Source: Bryum argenteum (taxonomy: Eukaryota > Streptophyta > Bryopsida > Bryales > Bryaceae). Taken from it: 64,000 bases of DNA. The notes below the pieces were generated by a model, which saw only the letters and a list, made by a program, of their open reading frames with translations, ran no database searches and was not told where the DNA came from. The stretch is from assembly GCA_037043015.1 (NCBI GenBank), contig CM073322.1, positions 8,257,601 to 8,321,600 of the forward strand. The letters run 5' to 3'. Positions 43,980 to 55,102 of the stretch are shown here, one piece after another. Every line of letters begins with the position of its first letter. Position 1 is the stretch's first letter. The translations under genes were made by a program, and so were the position numbers.

Positions 43980-46900
43980 ATGGGAGACGCCGGGGTTGCT
44001 GCTGGAGCCCCGGACGGAGCCCCGGCGAATGTTGTCAATGGAACCACGAGCACAGCAAAGTTTCGGGGTTTGTGGGAGAAGCACTCCACAGTTTTCGATG
44101 CCTGGCTTGTGGCTGCCGCTGGTCAGGTACTCATCTCCTCATTGTCGACTTGATTAAGATTTCTAATGAGCCCCAGTGATGAGCGGATTCGCAGTAGCAT
44201 TGCAGGAATGGCTTCCGATTGAAGGTTCCGTATGTGAGTGAGTTTGCAGATTGGATTCGGGCTGATTACGATGCCCTACTCGTTGTCGCAAATGGGATTA
44301 GCATGGGGAATTGCGGCCACGTTTGTGTATGGATTGTTGGGCGCTTGGACTGTGTACCTCATAGTGTGGCTCTACTTGGAGTACAAATCTCGACTAGACC
44401 TGCAAGGCAAAGTTCCCCAAGAGCGATACATTCTCCAGGCATGTACAACTCCCTTACAAAACGCTCCGATTGGATGTCGACATTCATTTACACTAACTCG
44501 TCTTTTTGTAAAGAAACTGAGAAAGTCCTAAATTTCTTTGTGACACAACTTGTTCACCACCAGTGCTGCACATTAGAATCATCAGTTTTGCTTCCACTGT
44601 TGGTTGTTTTCATGGTGCAAATTTTTCGGATGTGCAGTATTATGAAGTGATAGGGGGTTTAACAGGCAAATTCGGTCGTGGATTCACGTATTTCTCCAAC
44701 ACTGTGACACTTATCATGGTTTGTATTATTCAACTCGTTGCGAGCTCCAGGTGAGAATGCATTACACAGTCTATGACTACCGCTTTCTGAAAAGGTTGAT
44801 TCTTTTCATGCATGAATGCTAAAAATGGTTGGATTGCAGTAACCTGTACTATGCAAATTCAAGTCTGGACAAGCGGCAATGGCAGTACATAGTGGGCGGT
44901 GTGGCTTTTCTGGCAGTGTTGGTGCCGGATTTCGGTCACTTCCGCACGGGGGCCTTCATTGGCGTTGCCACCACCACTCTCACATCCATCTACATGCTCA
45001 TAGCCGCTCTCTCTTATGGCCAGGTTTGAACCCTAAAAAATTTATAAAGTAAAATGATATGATAACTAGATCTTCGGCAAATTCTTGCTTAACGACCATA
45101 ACATTAGTTTGAGAAAGTTGGGTTTCTAACCTTTTTTTTTTTTTTTTATGTTTAATTAGATTTAGCATTGAAGGATCGAAGCAATCGTGTCATAACCAAA
45201 TTGTAAATCTTTGTTCAAAGTGTTTGTATCATCACGAGTGTTGTCTTATCAGACAAAGTTCCTATTCATTTGTGAGTCACAATTTAGATACATTGAAAAC
45301 ATCTTAGAAGTACATTTCATCTAAATTGTGTCTGACAAATGAAAAGGAATTTTGACAACCCTGATTAAAAACAATGACCACTTGCAGCAATGAATATTAT
45401 TGGATTCTAATAATTAGGGTTTTTGACTTTTTGTTTTGTGTCATGTAGCGAGATGGGGTGAAGCATACTGGCGCAAGTGACAAGGTGGAGTTTTTCACCG
45501 GAGTAGCTAATATTCTAAGTGGATTTGGAGGCCATGGAATCACCGTGTAAGCAATCCTACCAAAAAGAATGTCAACTCCATGACAAGAAAACTTTCCATG
45601 TTTCCTTCAGGAATTCCAAGGTTAATTATCTACTAGTTACATAAGTAAACGAAGAATAGCCAATGAAGTAGTGATACCTTAACCCTAAAGATCCTTCATG
45701 CAAAATTGCGTAAATTACAGAAAATGACCTTTGTCTACTTCAGGTCAAATAAAGCTTGATCTATGTATGAATTAGAAGATCCAACCGTAGGATCTCAAAC
45801 TTAACTTGCCTTTCCATTCTCACGCAAAATTTGAACCGTTGATTCTTTTTCATTTGTGAGATTATAATGGTCAAAGTTTGTTGATATTTTTTTTCCTGCG
45901 GCAACCCCAAGAAGCCATTTCGACTTTCTTGAATCTTTAGGGGTTAAGACTGTTCTCATATAATGATCGAAAGTGTTCAAATGTACGAGTGATTGATTTG
46001 TTGTTGTTGACGTGATAATTATTTTAGAGAGATATTGGAGTCGATGAGGAGGCCGTCCGCATACAAGTATGTGTGCATAGCGGTGATGGTGTATGCATGG
46101 GTTGTTACGCTGCCGAGCTCCATTACAGTCTATTGGTCAGCTGGTGATTATCTACTCCGACATTCCAACGCCTTTGCGGTCCTTCCAAAAAGTGGATTTC
46201 AAACTTTCGCTATTGCCTCGTTGGTTGCGCACCAAGTAAGCCCCATCTTAATGCCTTCCCTTTTTCTTGGGTGTTAGAAACATACATGTTTGTTTTCTTG
46301 AGCGTAGACCACTGCCGCTAGGATTTCCGTTCTTTGGACGGAGCACTTATTCCTCGCTAGTATGGAAAAATTGTGGAACAAGAATTTCGTGTCCGTCTTG
46401 TGGATGTGTGTCGTCGGTTTTTGGTGGTTTATACCCTCTTGTGAAAGGAATTTGAGAATGAAAGGGTCCTCCCATCTTGCTCCGATGGGATTGTTCTTGA
46501 TACAATAGCACCCTTAAGCGCACAAAGATAAAATATATGGACGGGTAAGGGCATGATATGGGCATCCCCTCAAAAATAGTGTTATTTTTTTGGAATTAAA
46601 TTTTTGAAATTAAAAAATTATTTTAAATTGATGGTATTATAGGTGACATGACTATAGTTGTATACATGAGGGTTAAAAAAGGAATTTCTAGCACATATAT
46701 GATGAATTACACATAATGAGACGCATCTTAGTCGTACCCATATCATGCCCTTGCCCCGACGCAAATTATAAATAATACTCTACCTAGGGTATGAGGCATA
46801 CGTCAAGGAAGTTCTGTAAAAGATTGCTAGATGAATCATAAGGGTGTACATATTTATAAATGAGAATTTGAAGAAAATTGGATCTGTCATTTTTTTTTTC

Positions 46901-47986
46901 TTATAATTTTGTTTGTGTGTTCTTTTTTAACATTTTATTTGTGTATTTACAGGGCATGGCATTTGTTATATTTATGCACCCCATATTCCTTGTATTTGAA
47001 AAGGCATTGAAAGTACATACAAGGAGTTTCTACCTAAGGGTGTTGGTTCGCATCCCCGTGGTGGCATTTATGTTCTTCCTTGCACTAGCAGTACCCTTCT
47101 TTGGACCTATCAATGGAATATTGGGATCTTTGGGAGTTGCAATAGCTATGTATATGATCCCTCCAATTACCTTTCTTATCACTTACCGCACCAAATCCAC
47201 TCGTGAGGTAATTTCTTTCTTACCATTTTGTATGAAAATTGCTTAAACTAAATGGTACTCCCCTTGTCCCATTATAATTGTCTACCTCAAAAATTAGATT
47301 TGAGAAAACCTAGTGGACAATAATAATGAGACAAAGGGAGTATTGTCTAAGGTTGTTACAAAGATCACTTGCTCAAAAGTGTCGAGGACCACTACGTATA
47401 GTGTCATTGTAAGTCCTAAGAAAGTATGTTGCTATACGAGGTTGTGATATCATGTACATGGTAAGGGCATGATATGGGTACCCCTCCAAAAAGAATGTGA
47501 TTTTTTTGAAACTACTTTTTTGATAAAAAAAAAAATAAATGTTGAAAATGATTCTAACCAGATGGTATTATAGGTGACATGGCTATAGTTGTATACATGG
47601 GGTTAAAAAAGGAATTTCTGGCACATATATAATGAATTACACATACGTCAAACGCGTCTTAGTGGTACCTATATCATGTAGAAGGTTCTAATAGTTTCAG
47701 ATATTGGAACATGCTTATCGTCGTTATTTTCTTTTCAACATTCGCCTTGTAGGCGATTTATATATGACGCGAAATTTTAATGCTTTTGTTCTTTGTGCAG
47801 ATGTCACCCGTAAAACCGCCTCCGTTTCTGCCAACATGGTGGCTAGTGATTGGGGTAAATGTCCTTGTTATACTTTTCACGCTTGTTGTTGGAGTGGGTT
47901 TTGGGACGTGGGCTTCCGTTCGAAACGTATTACGACAAGTTGATACTTTTGGATTCTTTGATAGTTGTTTCCAATGTCCACCTTAA
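43980..47986 (+). CDS. LAX: AUX1/LAX-type auxin influx carrier, copy 1, 8 exons
   Basis: Exons 43980-44126, 44250-44438, 44638-44750, 44840-45023, 45449-45546, 46028-46235, 46953-47207, 47801-47986 (1380 nt, 459 aa, phases close). This plasma-membrane AAAP-family permease brings auxin into cells with protons. Signature segments are seen: STVFDAWLVAAAGQ at 36-49, ITMPYSLSQMG, QYIVGGVAFLAVLVPDFGHF, VYWSAGDYLL, PFFGPINGILGSLGV and the C-terminal VDTFGFFDSCFQCPP. Eleven or so membrane helices are expected. Length is slightly below Arabidopsis AUX1 (485). Intron 2 begins GC (CTCCAG|GCATGT). Introns 5-7 carry MITEs. Its paralogue lies 7 kb downstream and a dead copy lies at 14-15 kb. Confidence 0.95.
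45683..45943 (+). mobile_element. TTAA-flanked MITE in LAX intron 5
   Basis: TTAA (45679-45682), CCCTAAAGATCCTTCATGC ... GAATCTTTAGGGG, TTAA (45944-45947). Same family as 21093-21352. Flanks beyond TTAA differ. Confidence 0.8.
46543..46757. mobile_element. MITE in LAX intron 6, GGGCATGATATGGG ends
   Basis: Arms GGGTAAGGGCATGATATGGG and its reverse at 46737-46757. GAC flanks both sides (46540-46542, 46758-46760), a possible 3-bp target duplication. Confidence 0.65.
47460..47680. mobile_element. Second copy of the intron MITE, in LAX intron 7
   Basis: Same interior as 46543-46757 (GGTATTATAGGTGACATG, AAAAAAGGAATTTCT) in the same orientation; the right end has decayed. Confidence 0.65.
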
Positions 47987-49277
47987 CAAAAATATCTAAG
48001 TTCTTATACTTCCACTTCCAAATAATTTGATTCCATAACCATGCAATCATATGATATTTTACAACAATCATGTGAAAATAGAGTGAAATTTTATCTTATA
48101 TGGTAGTTTATTCAAGTGCACAAGAAGTATCAATTTTGGTGTACAAACAAGCACATGTACAATGAGAGAAATTTTCCTTACTCGTACAATTTGTAACCAT
48201 CGTGGAAATCATTGCTCCCGGCGGAGTCACTTAGATTTTTTTACTATACAATGTGCAACATAATGTAGGAAGGTATTAAATCATGGTGTCTAAAAATTAG
48301 GAAAAAATTTGAGATAACGCAGGGTGTACAAATCATTGGACACTCAATTATAAGTAAAATACGTTGGTAAATAATGTGTCATAGTTTTTTTTGTCTAAGA
48401 TACCCTAAAAGTTAAGAATATAACCATAAAATATGTTTACGGTTAGTTATCGTACGGACGTGTGTGGATGGATGAAAGATTGCATGTTATGATCAATCAT
48501 TGAATATGAATATGAAGATGAAAATGCTTGCATGAGGCCAAATTTTCTCTTGTAACAAAATAAGGGACTCAAAGCTTGCCTTGCCTTTGGGATTGTAAGT
48601 AATTGTACGGGGCAAAAAAATACCATGAATTGGAAAATCTAGTAAAGATGGGAATTATTCAATTCATCGAGGTTATCAAAATACCCCTTACAATAATACC
48701 CCTTTGCCGCACATATATTGTTGTCTCTATTATATGATCAATGCTTTTAAAGTAATATTGCACCCTTCAACTTATTCTTTTTTGTACGATGATTTTGTAA
48801 CACATACTTAAAGTGTTTAGAGTCACATGACTTCGATCTATTGAAGTGTTGGTATTGTAAAAAACTTCTTGGAATCAAGATATATATTCATTGTCATGAT
48901 GAATTGAGTCATAATGCACATGAAAATAAAGCATTGATTTTTTTCACTAAGGGTAAAAAGGAATATCAGAAGTCAATCTAAAAACTCTTTAATACCTTTC
49001 TCTACAACCTCATTCATTGTTTGAATCTTTACTTCCAAGTGCCGTGGAGGGTAGAGCTTTCCTTTTTCTTTCACATGTACATCAAATAATAATAATAGAA
49101 CATATCAAAGAAGAGTAATCATGGGCAAAAATTGGTCAAATTCAATTCAAGTCTTAGGTAAATGCATCTTTGAGTAATTTACCATTTAATGGCCTTTTTA
49201 AGAATTAACATTTCAAGTATGTTTGAGTGTAAAAAGGAATGTCCAAATATTCACCTCATTCTTAGCCTGTTAAATTG
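47987..49277. other. Intergenic downstream of LAX copy 1
   Basis: AT-rich, no supported gene or element. Confidence 0.45.
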
Positions 49278-49528
49278 AAATGGGCCACAATTAACCATAA
49301 TAGATATGTTGTTTTTGCAAAAATTGAAACTTTGACTAGATGTAACTTAATATTCATACGGTGAAATTTGATAAAACTTAGCGGGTAGACCAATTAGATG
49401 TCGAGTTATAAACAAGATCCTATAAATGGATTTTTTGAAAATCAAATTAAAAAAAAACAAAACAACTTCGGTCATGGATTTCAGATATGGCCTTCTGAGA
49501 GGTCACTGCAGAGCTTCTCCTTTAGGGG
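49278..49528. mobile_element. Probable TTAA-ended MITE, related to 3840-4027
   Basis: TTAA (49274-49277) then CCATAATAG; right end CCTTTAGGGG then TTAA (49529-49532). The terminal repeats are weak; the interior matches 3840-4027. Confidence 0.45.
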
Positions 49529-49779
49529 TTAACTTCAAATGTCACCACATGATATTCCAACAATAAGTACTACTTAGTGCTATAATTAATTCGTTATATT
49601 GATATACAAAACCTCATATATTTAATAAATTGATAACGAAATTTTGAACAACAATATCTTGCCATAGTCATGAGATGTTTTCATTTGTCATGTAAAGTTC
49701 AAGTTACCATCCAATTTGAATTTTAAAAAAACCCTTTCAATGAGTAGTTTTCCACTCCGATCATGTAGGTATATTTCTC

Positions 49780-49900
49780 AATTGATTTTTTTTTTAAAAA
49801 TAAAAATAAAAATAAAAAATTAAAAAAATTAAAAAATTAAAAAAAAATAAAAAAAACTTTAAAAAAACTTTTAAAAAACCCATAAAATCTCAAAAAAGCA
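49780..49900. repeat. A-rich low-complexity run
   Basis: Long AAAAATT and AAAAAT stretches; no body recognised. Confidence 0.6.
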
Positions 49901-50020
49901 TCATCGGGTATTCTCCTTCATCTTCGAGGCACTGCTACCATATGACAACAATACTAATGACACGAAGACCATGAGGCCTAGGGTGGTTCATAAGTTGTAA
50001 CAATTTCTCTTTTTTCATGT

Positions 50021-50145
50021 AGTGTTCACCCTGAGAGGGGTTAGTAGTCCTATACCACTGTTGTTAAGTCCTGTGGGCATATCATCAAGGGTAGGTCGAA
50101 CGGACACTTTATTCACGCCAACCCTCACGGGTCTGGTGTTGTTCT
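50021..50145 (+). mobile_element. SINE 3' body
   Basis: GTGTTCACCCTGAGAGGGG, GGGCATATCATCAAGGGTAG and GAACGGACACTTTATTCACG with a TTCTTCTTCTT tail. Shares the 3' body with 16.2, 19.3 and 22.6 kb. Confidence 0.65.
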
Positions 50146-50196
50146 TCTTCTTCTTTGTAACAATTTCACATGATTGTGTTTCACACACTCACAGCC

Positions 50197-50283
50197 AAAA
50201 AGGAGGTTCCAAAAAGGAGGTTCCCAAAAAGGAGGTTTCAAAAAGGAGGTTCCCAAAAAGGAGGTTTCAAAAAGGAGGTTTCA
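50197..50283 (+). repeat. Minisatellite, AAAAAGGAGGTTYC x 6
   Basis: Six near-perfect units of 14-15 bp. It explains the lysine-rich open frames here. Confidence 0.9.
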
Positions 50284-50734
50284 ACGTGCAATGCTAAAAC
50301 ACTCCAACGAATGGGTCCCGGTTTCATGAGTATACATCACGATATAATGGATAGTACATGTTTCGAAAGTCAGATTGACGACGTCATTCTTTGATCTCCG
50401 TGTACGTACCCCCAAAGTCTAAGCAACCACATCATTCCTCATCGTACATGATGATATTTTCCGCGTTGGTTTGCATGTGTACCTTCAAAGCTGCAAACGA
50501 GAAGCAATGGATACAATCTTGGATTTTATTTTTTAATTTATCTTTGAACAATTTATGTAACTATTAATTATTTGAAATCAATACATCTTTAACGAATGTA
50601 GCATTCCTGCTCGGCGACAGTTTTTCAATGTTCAATGTGGAGTCAAGTTTTTATTAAGCGGATAGTAGATGTATGTGCGATCATGTGAGTCAAGTAAGTC
50701 AAATTGTACGAGAAGCTACGTGGATAGGGAATCC

Positions 50735-50822
50735 TTTACCATTGTTGTTATGTCTTGTAGGCATATCATTAATAAAAGGGTAGTTCATACAGATATTTCA
50801 TTCACACCAATTCTTACGAGTC
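50735..50822 (+). mobile_element. SINE 3' end fragment
   Basis: TGTTGTTATGTCTTGTAGGC ... ATATTTCATTCACACCAATT, a diverged SINE body ending at the edge of the CACTA element. Confidence 0.5.
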
Positions 50823-50824
50823 TA

Positions 50825-53712
50825 CACTAGTAGAAAATCGCCAATAAATGACTGGGCTAAATGACTCTGTTTACAGTCATATGTACCAAAATCAATCGTA
50901 CGGTGACTAGGGACGCTCGATGAAGCCTGTGTCATAGAAAGTGAGTAATATCGACCATTTGGTCGAAATGACTTGGGCTTCATCCGTCCGCTGTCATCCG
51001 CCTTCGTAGCCGACGTGGCTTCTGACATGGCCGATTTTTCGAAGGAGTTGTCCACCTCAGCCAAAATGGCAGGACCTACGTTCTGACATGGACGTTGACT
51101 AGATTTCGGGCAGGGAGGTAGGTTGACCGGAAATCCTACGTGGAAGCGCGGGATCTGACGTGGCAAAATTTGTGCACCCTTACTGTGTGACTTAAAAATG
51201 ACTGGATGGTTTTTTTGGTAGTCGACGTGTTTAACTGTCGTTGGTCCACGTGTCTAGGCTATTTTTAGAGATATAACTCGTGGCAAAGTTATTGTCATGC
51301 CAGAGTCATAACAGAGACATTTCTTAGTCATTTATTAATATAAAGTAGACAATGTGTCTAAGTTTGGTTAGTCCACGTGTCTAGGCTAGTTTTACGGTGT
51401 AATTCATGTCATGGGGGGGGCGATATTTGTTGTCATATCACTGTCATATCGGTGTCATTTTGAAGTCGTTGATTGCGCTAAATGACTACTCATTTGCAAG
51501 TCATATAATGATTGTGTTAAAGTCATTGATGAGTAATATTATTATTTTATTACTGGCTATAATACATAAGTCATAACATCGTCAAAGATGTGTCATTATG
51601 TACATGTGATTGAACTATGGCTACAAAATGACTAACAAGGCTACACTATAACTATTAGCTATTTGCCAACAATATTTTTGAAATAAAACTCCTGCTTGCT
51701 GCTGAAAATGCGACTCATGTGGCATGGTACTACCTTGGACCTTGTCATATTTAGAATAAAACAAAACACCTCCTGCACAACTGTAAATTACACCAAACAA
51801 TTTAGAAATATAACACAATCAAGTAGGAAATGTGCATCATGGATTTATACTAGTCATGCTTTGGTTCCCTACGAGTCATTCTTTAGTCATATTTTGGTAC
51901 TTCCAAGTCATTTCTAAGTCATTTTGATGTCATTTCTAAGTCGTACTATAGTATTAAGATCAAAACCCTAAAATTTCAGCCCTAGTATGGCGGCGCTGAC
52001 AATATTAGGGTTTTCAAGACTGTCGAGGTACGTGAAGATTGAGTGCTGAAAAAATTTGGTAGGCTTCATTATTGGCATGTGTGTATTCTCTCATCTTTGT
52101 TTAAGTGTTAGGCTGCTAAAAACATTACTTCAGGGTTTCTAATCACCATCTGCTTGAACTTCCTACCGCTCTTACAAACAGAAAAAGAAGAAAGGAAAGG
52201 AAGGAAATAGACATACCTTCACAACCATGCTTCTCGACACTCCTTACTCAGAGATGGCATCATAACTCCTGAACTCACGAAAAAAACAAAAATAAATGCA
52301 TGTCTAATGAGTAATGTTTGTGTTTTTCTCTAACTACTAAAAATCAACTACTCTAAATCTAAGGCAATAAGTGCAAGGTAATCTAGAGAAGAGAGGAACT
52401 TTAATAAAAAAACTCAAAAAAAAGAGAGCTGTAGATTAAGACGAGAGAGAGTGATCTAAACTTCAGAAAATGGTACAAGAAAAAGAGAGTCTGAGAGATG
52501 GTGCAGACCATAATATGTGGTGCAGTTAGGGTTAGGGTTTGATAAGGTTGACCACACTAATTTATGACCATTCTGCCTACACTAATTGTTGTAAATTTCA
52601 ATTTCACATGAATTAATGAGTCTTACCTTAACCTTACGGTCATGTTGAAAGACTGATGAAATTTGTCACAAGGCCTAAATTTGTCATTTGTTAGCCCTAT
52701 TGGATAAGAATAATGATATTTTGAAGAATTGTATTGCCATGTCAACAATTCTATTGCCTTAAATGAAAATATTGCTATTTAGTTATTTTATAGTAATAAA
52801 TAATGACATGTTGGATTTCACGCTGGCAAAATATAATATTTAGAGTTTCACGGAAATTGTACTGCTAAACGTGGAGAACAACACAAAAAAAAATCTTGAT
52901 AACACAATGACCACAAAATGATACCAAGTCATCCACGTCAGATAATAATTTCTAAATATATGAAATATAGAATAAAATAGAAGAGCCACATAGGGAAAAA
53001 ATATAAAGGTAACTACGGTTCTCGTCAAGAAATGACTATAGCATGACTCCAACTTATCTACGTCGCAAAAAACAAACCCATTTACTCATTCTACATTTCT
53101 ACACTCATATAGGAAGACTCATTTGAGTCCACGCTGGCAGAGTATACTAATTAGATAAGAATGAACTCGAAGTTCTTGCCAACTCAGCCGAATAAAAAAT
53201 TTCCCCTATCGAAATGAGTGCAGAATGACTAAGAAATATCCACGTCAGAAAATGATTAAAACACAGAAAAACTAAATATTAAAAGCTAGAAGCCACGTAT
53301 AATACCAAAAAACAATCCCATTTTCCACATCTTTATGACTGCGAAATGACTTCCACTTATCCAAGTCAGCATATAGTTATCCTCCCAAAATTATGCATAC
53401 AAAGTATACAAGCCACGTCAGATTCCATAAACTTGCTGTAAAAATAGAGCACAGTCAGATCGATGGTGAGACGTATCCATGACTGCGAAATCACTAGCGT
53501 CTGGCCACGTCGGCAAGCAAAATGAGAAGCTGTGGATGGAAATGAAATTCCGCCACTTTCATCTCTCAAGCTATTTATAAATGACATGCAAATGACTGGG
53601 ACCATTTTTTGAAAAATCTTCAATCGTATGAGCGGATTTAGTCAATCTTTAGTCATTTGGGCCACACAGTCATTTATTTCCCGGTCACCAAAACACGTTT
53701 TTTCTACTAGTG
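50825..53712. mobile_element. Non-autonomous CACTA (EnSpm) element, 2.9 kb
   Basis: CACTAGTAGAAAA at 50825 and its inverted copy TTTTCTACTAGTG ending at 53712. Subterminal regions on both sides are dense in AAATGACT/AGTCATTT, typical for CACTA transposase-binding arrays (for example 50847-50870 and 53640-53680). Flanking triplets CTA and CAA differ by one base. No transposase-like frame is present inside. Motifs such as AATGACTA recur well into the interior. Confidence 0.85.
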
Positions 53713-54490
53713 CAAAGCACGAAACGATCTCACTTGTTCACCAAATGCATGGAATTGACATAGCTTGCTCAAAATTGGAGTAAGACCTGTATATAATGGC
53801 TCATTAGAAATTTTAAATCTAGAGTTACATCCTAGATTTGAAGTCTAATACTCCATGTATGGAGAATAAACACTTTAGGGTGTTATTTTAAGACACCATT
53901 TTAGAAACATCCACCAACAAGTCTAACCTAAAATGTTCATAACAAAAATATAGGAAAGTCTATTATTGATGTATCTACTCGGTCTAATGTTCCACATGCA
54001 CAAAAGAAGTTCACACAATTATCTCTATAACAGATTTCCTTGACTGAAATTTCCACCATTATTGAGCATTCCACATTTAGTTATCAAAGTCCTCACCAAA
54101 GTAAAGAAGTCTAAGAATACAAGTCGCATTTCTAGTTTGCTCATAGTGAGCTAGATTTTTAAAAATTCCCTTTCCCGTAATATTAGAACAATAGAAACCA
54201 ATAAGAACTTACAAAGCCCACGACAACAAGTTTTCAAGAGAAGGAGATCTGCTAGGACTCGCAAAACTTCAGCTACAAAAATATAATTCATTGAGATACA
54301 TACATGGTTTATGAGTTGTAAATACATACAGGAATATGAATTTGAGATTTGATATACATACAAGTCAAGTACTAGATCCTACGATTACATACCCAAAAAT
54401 ACATAAAAACTTCCACCTTACATAAAGAGAGGGTAATTTCTTGATAATTTTGAGACGATTTGGCGGTTTTGATGCAAGTCAACTTTAAGG
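53713..54490. other. Intergenic
   Basis: AT-rich, nothing recognised. Confidence 0.45.
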
Positions 54491-54495
54491 ATTAA

Positions 54496-54550
54496 CCCTT
54501 AACCGCCCAGCCCCTCTGAAAATACAGGGGCATGCTTGGTCGTTTAAGGG
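54496..54550. mobile_element. 55-bp TTAA-flanked mini-element
   Basis: TTAA (54492-54495), CCCTTAACCGCCCAG ... CTTGGTCGTTTAAGGG, TTAA (54551-54554). Almost the whole unit is a hairpin, with CCCCT and AGGGG pairing around a short loop. It looks like a MITE reduced to its two ends. Confidence 0.7.
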
Positions 54551-54554
54551 TTAA

Positions 54555-55102
54555 GATCCAAATAGCCTATCTTCCTGTCCAACTACGACAATTTTTTTGA
54601 AAATGGGTTTTTCGACTAAAAATACCCCAAGGACGTATACGGGTTAAAAGACCAAGAAACGCAAGCATGGGTTGCAGCCTAGCTAGCTGTAGTTTACTAA
54701 TTCTGGCCTTTCACAATTCAATAATCTGATTCACGAATAGACAAAGCAAGACAAGCACGCGTTTGACTAGCACTGTACAGTCAACAGAACTGGTGACTGG
54801 TCGGTCTCCTCAGTCAACATGCAGGTCCACTGGCCATGCTTGCTTCGAAACTAACAAATCTAGCTTTGATCTAACGATGGTCTAGCAATATTCAGAGCTC
54901 TGAAAATTGAAACAAAAACGAAACGATTGGCAGTCGAAGTCCAATCGAAGACTCTGCTCCGAGCCCAAGAAATCTCAACAGCAAGAGCTTCTCCCTGCTC
55001 ACAAACTGCATATAAGCTCATGCAGGCTCCCCAATTAGTTTCTCAGTCGATCACGAGTTCTTCAATCGGATTCCGAAGCTTGCTTACTATTCAATTGCGT
55101 AA
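54555..55102. promoter_or_regulatory. Upstream region of LAX copy 2
   Basis: GC-richer DNA directly before the start codon, probably promoter and leader. No specific element could be assigned. Confidence 0.35.

Noticed and set aside
50197-50283. CRISPR-like regular repeat
   Set aside because: Units are contiguous with no spacers, in a eukaryotic genome.
50170-50394. Lysine-rich repeat protein
   Set aside because: It is a direct translation of the six-unit minisatellite at 50197-50283.
51160-53720. Genes inside the CACTA element
   Set aside because: All frames are short and interrupted; none resembles a TNPA/TNPD or other transposase.
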